Source: Enterovibrio calviensis DSM 14347 (GTDB taxonomy: Bacteria > Pseudomonadota > Gammaproteobacteria > Enterobacterales > Vibrionaceae). Taken from it: a stretch of DNA of 64,000 nucleotides. This document shows, in pieces, positions 17,257-26,725 of this stretch. The notes beneath the pieces are model-generated. The model was not told the origin of the DNA. It worked only from the letters and a program-made list of their open reading frames with translations, and ran no database searches. The stretch covers positions 1-64,000 of the forward strand of contig NZ_JHZA01000008.1 of assembly GCF_000621165.1 (NCBI RefSeq), read 5' to 3'. Position numbers and translations under genes: made by a program. How positions within the stretch are numbered: the first letter of the stretch is position 1; the number at the start of each line of letters is the position of its first letter.

Positions 17257-17502
17257 GATCAGCAGTGATCACGAAGCAATCAAAGCAAGATTTCAAGCCA
17301 TCAGAAACGGTTCAAAGCCGTTAAACGGATCGGGATGACAATGCGAAAAGTCGGCGTGATCAAGCTAAGGTGTTGAAGAAATAGGTGTTAGTCGTGTGCT
17401 TTGGCAAAGCGATAGTAAAAAAGAATGCTGAAACTGAACAAGTGATTTGTAACGATTGGTATTGAGAGAGGGAAAAGCGGGGGAGAAAACAGGTAGTGCA
17501 GA

Positions 17503-17537
17503 TAAAAAAGTAGCGCAAATGGCAGAGCCACTTGCGC
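17503..17537 (-). terminator. Intrinsic terminator of the cold-shock gene
   Basis: Leftward, GCGCAAGTGGC and GCCATTTGCGC pair (one G-U) around a 3-base loop, followed by a T-run, 13 bp after the csp stop. Confidence 0.85.
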
Positions 17538-17549
17538 CGACTTTCGAAA

Positions 17550-17762
17550 TTATAGAGCTACTACGTTAGCAGCTTGTGGGCCTTTTTGGCCTTGCTCAAC
17601 TTCGAAAGATACTTTTTGGCCTTCAGAAAGAGTTTTGAAACCCTCAGAAGCGATAGCACGGAAGTGAACGAATACGTCAGCACCGCCGTTGTCTTGAGTG
17701 ATGAAACCGAAACCTTTATCTTCGTTAAACCACTTTACTAGACCAGTTGTTTTGTTAGACAT
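17550..17762 (-). CDS. CspA-family cold-shock protein
   Basis: A 70-residue single cold-shock domain protein that binds single-stranded RNA and DNA. RNP1 (KGFGFI) and RNP2 (VFVHF) are intact, and length and ending ([10 protein letters not shown]) match CspA/CspE-type proteins. A GGGACA element precedes the ATG. The long AT-rich leader upstream is typical of csp genes whose mRNA is controlled post-transcriptionally. Which CspA paralogue it is cannot be decided. Confidence 0.95.
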   Translation of the reverse strand: MSNKTTGLVKWFNEDKGFGFITQDNGGADVFVHFRAIASEGFKTLSEGQKVSFEVEQGQKGPQAANVVAL

Positions 17763-18000
17763 TTTGTGTCCCTTATATTTAATTCAAAAAATATTCGCAT
17801 TAATGCGATGCACTGTGCTGGAATTATTTAATGTGACGATGAAGCTAAGGGAAACACAGAGAACTACAACTAGTGACGAAATCTGAGGTTTTACTTTTAC
17901 TTTACGCTTTATTAATAACTCTGACTTACAGAGCGAGGCCAATATTACTCTAGTCAGGGCCATTGTAAAGACTTATTTTGAATTAGGCTGAAGAAAAAAC
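17763..18000 (-). promoter_or_regulatory. Long 5' leader of the cold-shock gene
   Basis: About 200 gene-free bases lie upstream of csp, AT-rich and with no ORF of note. Known cspA mRNAs have leaders of about 150 nt that fold differently in the cold, and this interval has the size for one. The transcription start was not fixed by eye, so the right limit is approximate. Confidence 0.45.
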
Positions 18001-18048
18001 AGGCCAGTTCTTAAACGATGATATGCCGCACTCTTATCATCACAAACG

Positions 18049-18078
18049 AAACAGGACCCTCGCTTGAGCGCCCTGTTT
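18049..18078 (-). terminator. Terminator-like hairpin after the VIT/VWA gene
   Basis: AAACAGG (18,049-18,055) and CCTGTTT (18,072-18,078) pair, with further partial pairing inside. Leftward the sequence continues CGTTTGTG, a weak T-run. It sits 19 bp past the VIT/VWA stop. Confidence 0.55.
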
Positions 18079-18096
18079 CTGTGAGAAATACGACTA

Positions 18097-20187
18097 TCAT
18101 CGCTTCCTAGTTAGCCCCCAACGACTAAGCATCCCCAACCCTAACAACATAAACACCATCCAGTTCATGCTACCTCCACTGCTTCCACTGCGAGGACGCG
18201 AATGCGTGGGTGCAGGTTGGGTAAACATTGGCTGACTCGTGTCGGCTTGTGTTGGTTGTACGTTCTGGGTTTGACGTGTTTGTCGTGCTTGCTGCTCTTT
18301 CTGCACGCGCGCTTGGTTATTGCGCTCAACGCCAAGCTGTTGGAATACATCCTCTTCGACCACCAGCAGCGAGGTGTAGTCCGTCAACAGCCCATACTCG
18401 ACGGCGATGTCTTCTATGGCTTGTTCTTTGTCCGCATCTTTCTGCTCAAGGTAATCCATCTGCGCTTCTAAATCTCGAATTGCTGAGAATGCCCACATTC
18501 TTTCAAGCTCTGGGTTACGCAGCGTTTTCTCTGGCAGTGATACCTTGGTGGTGTATCGACGCGTCTCGCCATTCACTTTCATGCTCAAGGTCACGTCCGC
18601 CGTTCCCGCTTTGAAGTAATGACCGAACACCGTCAGTTGCTCACCACGGTACAAGCTACTGATGGCTTCTGGTGTCAGATCTTTCACCTTCACGCCGTCG
18701 ATATCCAATTGAATATCGCGATACGCTTGGTGCGTTAACTTGCTCGATATGTTGAGCAAATGCCCCATCATGTCATCCGCATTCGAAACGGAGGTAGCAA
18801 CACCATTTGATAGCTTGGTCATCGGCACCAATAGCGGCGTATTCGCACTGTTACCCATGATGAAGGTAAACAAGCGGACATCGTATTTCTCCATCATTTG
18901 GAAGAATTTCCGCTTTTCAGTCACCCCCACATTCGCGACACCATCCGTCACCAGCACGATACCTGTTGGGCGGTCGGCATCGAGCTTACGCACCGCTGCG
19001 CCCAAACCTTCATAGAGATTGGTGCCGTTGCTCGGTTGCATGGCTGAAATTTCACTCAGGGCTTTTTCAACGTTTGTCTTGTTGGCAGATATGAAGCCAT
19101 TGGTCAGGTCATACGTTGCGCTATCAAACATCACAATACGAAAACGGTCTTGTTGTGGCAGTTTGTTCAGCCCCTGTCGAACCCCTTCCGCCAAGGTGTT
19201 GTACTTGCCCGACATTGATCCTGACTTGTCTAAGACGAACACCCAATCGCGCCCTTGGGTTACAGGCCCCAAGTCATCACCCGGCGTAAAGGTGAGCTTC
19301 ACGGTGCCGCGCTTTGATTCTTCAGGGTCACGGTACGCAACCATGTCCAAGCGACCCGGCAATCCATCTTGCAGACGCCAGTAAACCACGATGTCTTGAT
19401 CCAAACGGTACGCAGGTGCAGAAGGTGATGCTGTCACGCCTTCCTCTTCAACCACGGCTGACGATTGGTTCGCCACTTGCGCCTTCCAAATCGTGTGCTC
19501 GCCTAACGCCTCTTGTGTGAGTGCTGCATTGGGGTGCGATGGCAAGCGCACACCGTCAACGGGATACGCGGATTTCAGTGCAACGTTGAACGAGAAGTCA
19601 TGCTGCACGGCATCATTACGCGTCCAAAAGCTGTCGCGCGCTTCATCGACACCGCCCTCTTCCATCGGGTACACGTAACGGCCAATGCCGTGATCAATCA
19701 GCGCATCTTGCAGATAGACCAACCTCACCTTCACTCGCTGTTGAGGCTGAACAGGGAAGACGCGCATCTCAAACGTTTTGTACTCGTCTTTTTCAGTCAA
19801 TGCCGTCGCATTGCCTTGCGCTTTTTGCTCTTCATAAATCTTTTTGGCTTTGTCTTTCGCCACGGATTCTGCAATCACTGGCGTGCCGTTTATCCAGTAA
19901 ATGAACTCACCCACGACAGCTTCTTGCGGGACAGGAAACGAGTAGCGCGCTTCGAGCACGTCATTATTCGGGTTATAGAAGATTTGTTCGATGGACGTTG
20001 TCGCGTAGCCGTCTTCGATAACGACATCCACGTGGTGGGTTTCGATGGTGAGGTCTTGGTGTTGGCTGTTTGTCGGTTTCAATAAGCCGCTCGCCATCGC
20101 AGCGGGTGCAAACCAGCCTACTACAAACGTGAGAAATACCATTCCCCACGTCATCAATCTTTGCGTCATTTGCTGTTGGTTTAGCAT
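18097..20187 (-). CDS. VIT/VWA surface protein with a GlyGly-CTERM-like tail
   Basis: A 696-residue secreted protein. An N-terminal signal peptide (about 1-31, ending AMASG) is followed by a vault/inter-alpha-trypsin (VIT) domain (about 40-170) and a von Willebrand A domain (about 300-480) with a MIDAS motif, DKSGSMS. A Gln/Pro/Thr-rich linker leads to the tail: serine-glycine cluster SGSSGGS, a hydrophobic helix and a basic TRKR end. The overall build is that of proteins called marine sortase targets, but no LPXTG-like motif is seen; the tail instead looks like a GlyGly-CTERM (rhombosortase) signal. The ATG at 20187 has GGAGG upstream; the frame stays open 270 bp further without a protein-like reading. 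No sortase or rhombosortase lies nearby. Confidence 0.85.
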   Translation of the reverse strand: MLNQQQMTQRLMTWGMVFLTFVVGWFAPAAMASGLLKPTNSQHQDLTIETHHVDVVIEDGYATTSIEQIFYNPNNDVLEARYSFPVPQEAVVGEFIYWINGTPVIAESVAKDKAKKIYEEQKAQGNATALTEKDEYKTFEMRVFPVQPQQRVKVRLVYLQDALIDHGIGRYVYPMEEGGVDEARDSFWTRNDAVQHDFSFNVALKSAYPVDGVRLPSHPNAALTQEALGEHTIWKAQVANQSSAVVEEEGVTASPSAPAYRLDQDIVVYWRLQDGLPGRLDMVAYRDPEESKRGTVKLTFTPGDDLGPVTQGRDWVFVLDKSGSMSGKYNTLAEGVRQGLNKLPQQDRFRIVMFDSATYDLTNGFISANKTNVEKALSEISAMQPSNGTNLYEGLGAAVRKLDADRPTGIVLVTDGVANVGVTEKRKFFQMMEKYDVRLFTFIMGNSANTPLLVPMTKLSNGVATSVSNADDMMGHLLNISSKLTHQAYRDIQLDIDGVKVKDLTPEAISSLYRGEQLTVFGHYFKAGTADVTLSMKVNGETRRYTTKVSLPEKTLRNPELERMWAFSAIRDLEAQMDYLEQKDADKEQAIEDIAVEYGLLTDYTSLLVVEEDVFQQLGVERNNQARVQKEQQARQTRQTQNVQPTQADTSQPMFTQPAPTHSRPRSGSSGGSMNWMVFMLLGLGMLSRWGLTRKR

Positions 20188-20556
20188 CGTGTGCCTCCAT
20201 TGCGTTGCTTCGTTGAGATTCGTTCTCTCATCTGCAGGGCGTTGATGTTGGCGTTGTTCGCGCCTGCAACTCTCTGCGTTTTCAGAAGCTTGCAACAAGA
20301 CAGCGCAAGTCAAAAGCACCGTGTCCGAAGTGACAATATACGTAACGCTACGTCGCATGAGGTGACACCTTCTCGCCGAAACACCGTGTTGGTGTGCGTT
20401 AGCAGGGTCGATTCCGAAAAATTTATCGGCCCATAAAAACATGTCGGATTGGTGCAAAATGATGTCGACTGGGTATCACGGAAATCCTGAATCCTCGTAA
20501 TAAGATGACTCAACGCATCACCTCAATTTTATTGGGATATTCACGAGGAAAGCACG
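20188..20556. other. Divergent intergenic region, VIT/VWA gene and hydroxylase
   Basis: This 369-bp gap separates two divergent genes and must hold both promoters. No convincing promoter boxes, RNA gene or repeat were recognised. A good Shine-Dalgarno element (GAGGAAAG) precedes the hydroxylase ATG. Confidence 0.6.
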
Positions 20557-21741
20557 ATGACAGTCGCCGATACGCACACAGAAATTGCATCCTTTACGCC
20601 ATATCCAATCAAACATGTTCCTGTTCGGGTTGATGTAGGCAGCGAGTCACTTTTGATCGCGTGGGATAACGGACATGAGAGCGAATACCACTACCTGTGG
20701 TTAAGGGACAATTGTCATTGTGCGGAATGCATCGCCACGCTCACTCGCGAGCAAGTCTTTGAGATTTGTGATGTCCCCGAAACCATTAAACCGAAAGAAG
20801 CTTATCTCTCTGAAGACAACAGACTCGTCATCACGTGGGATCATGCTGATCACAATAGCCAATATCACCCCGGGTGGTTATTCAGTCATTGTTACAGCGA
20901 AAGCGCCCTCGCCGCCAAACAATGGCAAGCGAAAGTGTGGGACAAAGACGCAATCAACCAAGCGCTGCCGACGAACACTTACCTCAACATCTTGCAAAGT
21001 GATCAACACCTTTTAACCTGGCTAAAGGATTTAAGAGATTATGGGATCGCGCTGATTAAAGATGTCGATACCGCGCCAAATACGCTGATAAACGTCGCGA
21101 ACCGCATCTCTTTTATCAGAGAAACGAACTTCGGCACCATTTTTAATGTGCAGGCAAAAGCGGATGCAAACAGCTCGGCGTATACCGATTTGCGTTTGCC
21201 GCTGCATACCGATTTGCCCACACGAGAACTCCAGCCCGGCCTGCAGTTTTTGCATTGTTTAGTCAATGATGCCGCTGGCGGAGAATCCATTTTGGTTGAT
21301 GGTTTTAAGATCGCCGAACACATGCGCGAGCATTACTCCGACGAGTTTAAAAGTTTATCCAGCATACCGATGGCCTTTTACAACAAGGACAAACACAGCG
21401 ACTACCGCTTTCGCGGCAAAGCCATTGTGGTTGATGAAAACGATCAGGTAGTTGAAGTTCGCCTTGCGAACTTTCTTAGAGGGCCCATTGATGTACCCGC
21501 GCATCAAACCCTTGCGCTCTACAAAGCGTATCGCTGTTTTATTCGATTAACGAGAGAGGAAAGGTTTCAGTTTTTCCATCGCCTGAATGGCGGCGATCTG
21601 ATCGTTTTTGATAACCGCCGCGTCTTACACGCACGCAATGCGTTCGACCTAAAAACGGGCTCAAGGCATTTGCAAGGCTGCTATATCGACAGAGATGAAC
21701 TCTTGTCTCGGATAAGGGTGCTTGAAAGGGACGCGCTTTAG
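20557..21741 (+). CDS. Gamma-butyrobetaine hydroxylase-like dioxygenase
   Basis: A 394-residue 2-oxoglutarate/Fe(II) oxygenase of the BBOX/TauD type, which hydroxylates gamma-butyrobetaine to L-carnitine. The N-terminal DUF971-like domain carries a zinc-type motif (LRDNCHCAEC, about residues 49-58). The catalytic domain shows the iron ligands in LHTDLPTRE and the distal histidine in RRVLHARNAF, with the 2-oxoglutarate-binding arginine in GSRHLQGCYID. Its place beside a BCCT transporter and carnitine-degrading enzymes supports gamma-butyrobetaine as substrate; trimethyllysine dioxygenase is the alternative. It is convergent with the first GlxA-type regulator, with a 16-bp gap. Confidence 0.85.
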   Translation: MTVADTHTEIASFTPYPIKHVPVRVDVGSESLLIAWDNGHESEYHYLWLRDNCHCAECIATLTREQVFEICDVPETIKPKEAYLSEDNRLVITWDHADHNSQYHPGWLFSHCYSESALAAKQWQAKVWDKDAINQALPTNTYLNILQSDQHLLTWLKDLRDYGIALIKDVDTAPNTLINVANRISFIRETNFGTIFNVQAKADANSSAYTDLRLPLHTDLPTRELQPGLQFLHCLVNDAAGGESILVDGFKIAEHMREHYSDEFKSLSSIPMAFYNKDKHSDYRFRGKAIVVDENDQVVEVRLANFLRGPIDVPAHQTLALYKAYRCFIRLTREERFQFFHRLNGGDLIVFDNRRVLHARNAFDLKTGSRHLQGCYIDRDELLSRIRVLERDAL

Positions 21742-21757
21742 TTTCGCCAAGATTCAA

Positions 21758-22768
21758 TTATTGAATCCCCGATCGGTATTGGCTGGCCGTGGTGCCATAA
21801 AGCGCGCGATAACGACGACTAAAATGGGCGGTAGAGCTAAAGCCACACGCTAAGGCGATATCCGCAATGCTGAGCCCAGAGTCAGACAACAGATACCGCG
21901 CGTGCTCCACTCGCATTTGTACGTAATACGCAGACGGAGAACAGGCCAAATGTTGCAAGAACAACCTTTCCAGGTGCCGAACAGAAATTGACAGGCTGTC
22001 TGCCAAATCCGATGTGGCTAAGGGGGTTTCAATGTTAGCGGCCATTAACGCGAGGGCTTTTACCATTTTAGGGTGATGTAATTTGAGCTTTTCGGCTTGG
22101 CTGGCTCGTTGATGATCGGTTTGGCTTCTCGCTGTACTTTTAATTAATTGCTCGCACACAAGGATCGCGAGTTCTGGCTCAAAATAGGTGTCGATTAAAT
22201 ACAGCATCATGTCAGTTGCGGCAGTGCCACCTGCACACGTGATGCGTTTGCCTTGAATTTCAAATAGCTCATCACTGATTTCAAGTTCAGGATAACGCTC
22301 TTGAAAGGACGGCTTCGCTTCCCAATGTAAGGTGATGGGATAGCCATCTAATAACTTGGCCTTGGCCAGTAAGTAACAACCCGTATCGAGCGCACCGATC
22401 ATGAACCCGAGCCGATGCAGATCACGCAGCCATTTTATGGCGCTCTCTGACGTGTGCTTTTCTGGATGGAAGCTCGCATTCACAAAAAGGTTGCGGGGTT
22501 TTTCATTGGTATTGATTGAAATGGATTCCTGAAGTGCCAGACCATTGCTGGCTAAAACAGGCTCGCCATCTTCACTAAAACATTGCCAACGAAACAAGGT
22601 TTTACCTGCCAAGCGGTTTGCTATGCGTAATGGCTCGATGGCAGAGAGCAGTGACACCATCGCGTATTCAGGCAACAGCAGAAAAGACAAGGTGAAGACC
22701 CCATCATCATCAGCAATTAATGGCTTTTGTGCCTCTCGGGATGAAGATTTAAGTAACGAGGTTTGCAT
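21758..22768 (-). CDS. GlxA-family AraC-type transcriptional regulator
   Basis: A 336-residue regulator with an N-terminal DJ-1/PfpI-like domain (about 20-185; the nucleophile-elbow region appears as GALDTGCYLLAKA) and a C-terminal AraC double helix-turn-helix (about 230-330; LADSLSISVRHLERLF and IADIALACGFSSTAHFSRRYRALYG). Proteins of this build include CdhR and GbdR, which control carnitine and betaine catabolism in Pseudomonas. It lies just downstream of the BCCT gene, separated by a terminator hairpin that reaches almost to its ribosome-binding site (AGGAGATC). It probably regulates part of the carnitine module. Confidence 0.88.
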   Translation of the reverse strand: MQTSLLKSSSREAQKPLIADDDGVFTLSFLLLPEYAMVSLLSAIEPLRIANRLAGKTLFRWQCFSEDGEPVLASNGLALQESISINTNEKPRNLFVNASFHPEKHTSESAIKWLRDLHRLGFMIGALDTGCYLLAKAKLLDGYPITLHWEAKPSFQERYPELEISDELFEIQGKRITCAGGTAATDMMLYLIDTYFEPELAILVCEQLIKSTARSQTDHQRASQAEKLKLHHPKMVKALALMAANIETPLATSDLADSLSISVRHLERLFLQHLACSPSAYYVQMRVEHARYLLSDSGLSIADIALACGFSSTAHFSRRYRALYGTTASQYRSGIQ

Positions 22769-22778
22769 CAGATCTCCT

Positions 22779-22817
22779 AAAAAGATACGGCCTCTTTTTG
22801 CTCCGCCGTATCTTTTT
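22779..22817 (-). terminator. Hairpin between the BCCT gene and the GlxA-type regulator
   Basis: A 13-bp perfect stem, AAAAAGATACGGC and GCCGTATCTTTTT, with a 13-base loop lies between the BCCT stop (22,832) and the regulator start (22,768). Leftward it ends in TTTTTAGGAG, so the T-run abuts the Shine-Dalgarno element of the regulator. It may terminate the BCCT transcript and limit readthrough. Confidence 0.75.
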
Positions 22818-22831
22818 AGTTTAGCTAAAGA

Positions 22832-24517
22832 TTATTCGTCTTTGGCTAACGGTGTTTCATTGCCGCCATCGGTTCCTTTCCCCAACCCGCTCACATCGTT
22901 GAAGAGCGATTTAAGCACACCGAGCGTCATCAAAATGATCACCAAGCTTAGTGGCAAGGCCGCTGCAATATTGGCGGTTTGCAGCGCGCTCAACCCCCCT
23001 GCGACTAACAGGGCTGCAGCAACCAACCCAACAACAACACCCCAAAAAACGCGGAACGTTTTTGGCGGGTCTTCATTGCCCAAAGACAGAATGGTCGTTA
23101 ATACGACGATGCCAGAGTCCGACGATGTCACAAACCAACTCATGAGAAGAAAGACCATCATGGCAGACACGATCCAACCGAGTGCGCCGTTACCAAAGAT
23201 CCCATCAGCGTTAGCGAATAACGCCTCAGGCAAGTTCCACGCATTAACAAGATCAATAATCCCCGCCGTGCCCACGCCCGAACTGGCTGTCAGCTCTTGA
23301 TAAAGTGCGGTTCCACCAAAGATTCCTAGCCACACGAAGATGATGGTTGTCGGCACGAGGAGCACGCCAATCACAAACTCTCTTAACGTGCGGCCACGAG
23401 AAATTCGCGCAATAAACAATCCAACAAAGGGGGCCCACGCTAACCACCAGCCCCAATAAAAAACTGTCCAGCCGTTTTGCCAATTCGCAGGGCCTTCTTC
23501 TTCAGGAAACCAAAGTCCCATTTGAATAAAGTTGGCGAGATAATCCCCAACGGCAGAACCAAAAGCACCTAACACCCAGCCAGTCGGCCCAGCAAACAAG
23601 AACAGCGCAACGACAATAATCGAAACAATAATATTCCACTGAGAAATGATTCTGATACCGCGCCCCACCCCAGACAGAGCGGACAAAATGGAAACGATCG
23701 TAATTAATGCAATCAGGGTAAGTTGCGTCGATATGCCTGGGTCTACACCAAACAGCCTTTCAAGCCCGACGGACATCTGGCTGACGCCCAACCCCAGCGA
23801 GGTTGCCACACCAAAAACGCACCCTAGCACGCCGAAAATATCGACCATGTGTCCAATGGGGCCATAAATACGATCGCCAATGAAGGGATAGAGTGCAGAG
23901 CGCAGTGCTAATGGGAGTTTTTTACGATAAGCAAAATAGGCCAATGACATACCGACAATCACATAGACTGCCCAGCCGTGAAATCCCCAGTGGAAGAAAG
24001 TAACCCTCAGCGCATCTACTGCGCGGTCATAGCCAATGGTGCCCGCGCCCGCCATGTCGGCGTAGGGGTTATTCGGATAACCAAACGCCCCGCTGTTATC
24101 GAGGTAGAAGATCGGCTCAGCAACGCCAAAGAATAAGATACCAATACCGATACCCGCGGAAAAAAGCATCGAGAACCACGCGAAGTTTGTAAAGTCCGGC
24201 CTGCTGTCATCATCGCCTAAACGCACGCTACCGAATCGACTAAAGACGATAAAAATACATACTGCGATTAAGAAAACGATGGTCACCATGTAATACCAAC
24301 CAAACGTCACTTCAATCCAAGAACGAACACTGCCGAATACCTCTCCCGCAAATTCCGTGTTCACTCCCGTAAAAAACACGAAAACGAGTACCATCAGAGA
24401 CGAACATATCGTCATCCCCTTATGCATGCCTTTAAATGGCCCTGACGGGGCAAGCTTTTCAGCTTTAAACATCCTAGTCTCTGCGGCTTCAAAGCCTTCT
24501 TGAGGAGTAGACGACAT
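22832..24517 (-). CDS. BCCT-family carnitine/betaine/choline transporter
   Basis: A 561-residue, 12-helix secondary transporter of the betaine-carnitine-choline family. The hallmark tryptophan-rich segments are present, including FHWGFHGWAVYVIVGMSLAYF and WTVFYWGWWLAWAPFVGLFIARISRGRT, and FSAGIGIGILFFGVAEP near residue 135 carries the glycine stretch of sodium- or proton-coupled members. The ATG at 24517 has AGGAGG 8 bp upstream. It follows the carnitine dehydrogenase by 124 bp on the same strand, so carnitine or gamma-butyrobetaine is the likely substrate. Confidence 0.92.
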   Translation of the reverse strand: MSSTPQEGFEAAETRMFKAEKLAPSGPFKGMHKGMTICSSLMVLVFVFFTGVNTEFAGEVFGSVRSWIEVTFGWYYMVTIVFLIAVCIFIVFSRFGSVRLGDDDSRPDFTNFAWFSMLFSAGIGIGILFFGVAEPIFYLDNSGAFGYPNNPYADMAGAGTIGYDRAVDALRVTFFHWGFHGWAVYVIVGMSLAYFAYRKKLPLALRSALYPFIGDRIYGPIGHMVDIFGVLGCVFGVATSLGLGVSQMSVGLERLFGVDPGISTQLTLIALITIVSILSALSGVGRGIRIISQWNIIVSIIVVALFLFAGPTGWVLGAFGSAVGDYLANFIQMGLWFPEEEGPANWQNGWTVFYWGWWLAWAPFVGLFIARISRGRTLREFVIGVLLVPTTIIFVWLGIFGGTALYQELTASSGVGTAGIIDLVNAWNLPEALFANADGIFGNGALGWIVSAMMVFLLMSWFVTSSDSGIVVLTTILSLGNEDPPKTFRVFWGVVVGLVAAALLVAGGLSALQTANIAAALPLSLVIILMTLGVLKSLFNDVSGLGKGTDGGNETPLAKDE

Positions 24518-24641
24518 CAGCAAATCCTCCTTTGCTATGGTTTTTAGTGAGTGAGCATTCTTTCTCGCATTTTTAATTTCATTTCCACCTCTTTGATATT
24601 TATGTCAAAACAGTCATCTTGAATTTATTTGCTTTGAACGC

Positions 24642-25610
24642 TCAGCGTTTAATCCCTTTTTCTTCGCGATACTCATTCAGCGTTTGCATAATTCGGATGA
24701 GGCAATCATCACGCTCTTGCACCAGCTCATCGATGGACGCCCCATTGGCTTGCGTTAGGCAGCCTTCCACCATGTCATCTTTCAATGCTTGTGTGAGTTT
24801 TGGCGCTTTCAGACGTGTCCACGGCTCTTCTAACGCATCTTCAAAATGATCCAACAAATGCGCCATGCCCCCTTGCCCTCCGCCTAAATGGAAGGTTAAA
24901 CAGTGCCCCATGATCGCCCAACGCAAACCCGGCCCATAGGCAATCGCTTTGTCGATATCTTCAACGGAGCATTCTTTGTTTGCGACCATATGGAGGGCTT
25001 CTCGCCATAATGCTTCTTGTAAACGGTTACCAATAAAGCCCGGCAGTTCTTTGTCCATTTTGGCGACTTGTTTTTCCGTTGCCTCATAAAAGGCAGCCGT
25101 CCAATCCACCACCTCTTGGCTGGTTCTTTCTCCGCCACACACTTCGCAAAAGGGCACGAGATAAGGCGGATTGAACGGATGGCCGACCACAAACCTATCG
25201 GGCTGAGTTTCAAGCTCACGAGCCATGTCTGTCATGGCAAACCCTGAGGTGCTGGAAATGATCACCACGTCAGCGGGGACGATGCGATCAAGCTCGGCAA
25301 ATAACCCGCGCTTTGCATCCATTCGTTCGGGTGTACTTTCTTGGATGACCTCAACCTGATTGGCGAGAAGGTCTAGGGAATCAACAAAACGCAATTTGTC
25401 TTTGCTTGCGCCTTCTCTCAAGCCCAGTTTTTCAATGGTGGGCCAAATATTGTCGACCATGGTTAGCAGCTTTTCTTTTGCATTGGGGCCGGGGTCATAC
25501 GCGACCACCTCCATGCCCATGCGAAGGAAATGCAAAGCCCATGCACCACCAATAACACCGGTGCCAATGACACCGACTTTTGTTACTTGATCCGGATTAG
25601 GACGCGCCAT
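24642..25610 (-). CDS. L-carnitine 3-dehydrogenase
   Basis: A 322-residue 3-hydroxyacyl-CoA-dehydrogenase-like enzyme that oxidises L-carnitine to 3-dehydrocarnitine with NAD. The Rossmann motif VGVIGTGVIGGAWA (about residues 10-23) and STSGFAMTDMA, GHPFNPPYLVPFCEV and KELPGFIGNRLQEALWREAL are those of carnitine dehydrogenases (CdhA/LcdH). Two adjacent ATGs (25,613 and 25,610) follow AGGAGG; the second has better spacing. The gene starts 10 bp after the BKACE stop, so the two are co-translated in one operon and perform consecutive steps. Confidence 0.9.
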   Translation of the reverse strand: MARPNPDQVTKVGVIGTGVIGGAWALHFLRMGMEVVAYDPGPNAKEKLLTMVDNIWPTIEKLGLREGASKDKLRFVDSLDLLANQVEVIQESTPERMDAKRGLFAELDRIVPADVVIISSTSGFAMTDMARELETQPDRFVVGHPFNPPYLVPFCEVCGGERTSQEVVDWTAAFYEATEKQVAKMDKELPGFIGNRLQEALWREALHMVANKECSVEDIDKAIAYGPGLRWAIMGHCLTFHLGGGQGGMAHLLDHFEDALEEPWTRLKAPKLTQALKDDMVEGCLTQANGASIDELVQERDDCLIRIMQTLNEYREEKGIKR

Positions 25611-25620
25611 CATCAACCTC

Positions 25621-26511
25621 CTATTGCGTGCCACGAAGGCGCAATTTTTCGCGGGCTTCAGTTGGGTTCAAAACACGCGCCCCCATGTTTTCAATAAGAT
25701 TAACGGCGCGTTCCACCAATTGACCATTCGTCGCCAACACGCCTTTTTCAAGATACAAGTTGTCTTCTAAGCCGACACGCACATGGCCGCCTAACAAGGC
25801 GGACTGCGCCGCCCAAGGCAACTGGTTACGACCCAGCGCAAACGCTGTCCATTGGCTGTGGTCTGGCAGCATATCCACCATGCCTTTTAGTAACGTAAAG
25901 TCCGGCGGTGCGCCCCAAGGAATGCCCTGACACAGTTGGAACATGGCGTTGTCATCAAGCAGGCCTTCTTTCATCATTTGCAGGGCAAACCAAAGATTGC
26001 CCGTATCAAAAATCTCTAACTCAACCGTGACACCAAGCTCTCTAATTCGGGCAGCTCCGCGCCGAAGCATGTCAGGGGTTGAGACATAGACAAGGTTGTT
26101 ATCCCCAAAATTTAATGAACCACAATCGAGGGTACAGATTTCAGGTTTGAGTTCTTCAATGTGCACAAGGCGTTCAAGCCCGCCCACCAAATCCGTTTCT
26201 GGGCAAAATGCCGTTGGATTTTCTTCCGGCCCGATATAGAGATCGCCCCCCATGCCAGCGGTTAGATTAATGACAACGTCACAATCAGAGGCGCGCAAAC
26301 GCTCGCAGACCTCTGCGTACAATTCGACGCGTCTCGATCCTTGTTTTGTCTCTGGATCTCGAACATGAATATGTGCAATTGCAGCGCCTGCATTCCATGC
26401 TTCTATCGCTGAATTGGCAATTTGTTCTGGTGTGATCGGCACATTTGGATTTTTATCCGCGGTATCCCCTGCACCATTAATGGCGCAAGTAATAATGACG
26501 TCTTGATTCAT
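25621..26511 (-). CDS. Beta-keto acid cleavage enzyme, dehydrocarnitine type (BKACE, DUF849)
   Basis: A 296-residue zinc-dependent TIM-barrel enzyme of the BKACE family. Metal ligands are recognisable in [19 protein letters not shown] (His-x-His), and [21 protein letters not shown] and [13 protein letters not shown] (a late Glu ligand) are family motifs. In carnitine breakdown the enzyme cleaves 3-dehydrocarnitine with acetyl-CoA to betainyl-CoA and acetoacetate. The neighbouring carnitine dehydrogenase and thioesterase support this role. The ATG at 26511 is preferred over a reading extended upstream by 24 residues. Confidence 0.9.
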   Translation of the reverse strand: MNQDVIITCAINGAGDTADKNPNVPITPEQIANSAIEAWNAGAAIAHIHVRDPETKQGSRRVELYAEVCERLRASDCDVVINLTAGMGGDLYIGPEENPTAFCPETDLVGGLERLVHIEELKPEICTLDCGSLNFGDNNLVYVSTPDMLRRGAARIRELGVTVELEIFDTGNLWFALQMMKEGLLDDNAMFQLCQGIPWGAPPDFTLLKGMVDMLPDHSQWTAFALGRNQLPWAAQSALLGGHVRVGLEDNLYLEKGVLATNGQLVERAVNLIENMGARVLNPTEAREKLRLRGTQ

Positions 26512-26725
26512 CGTAAGGGCTCTTTTTTTAGTTAAATAAAAACAAGAGGCACGTTGGCATGCCTCGTTCTCTTTATCGCGCACCTTCAGAGTTACACGTT
26601 AGAAACGGACGTTTTTGCCTAAAGCCGATGCTTACTAACCTAAAAAAGACGCAAATGAAGGCATGTCGCAAAATAGACATGGCTATCTATTTCCGACATG
26701 TTGACGTACGCAGGTTGCTTAGAAT

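Noticed and set aside
17257-17549. Possible RNA gene between the SDR gene and the cold-shock terminator
   Set aside because: No promoter plus terminator pair was found; only the csp terminator is supported.
19513-20085. Open frame of 190 codons opposite the VIT/VWA gene
   Set aside because: The VIT/VWA reading has clear domains; the opposite frame has none.
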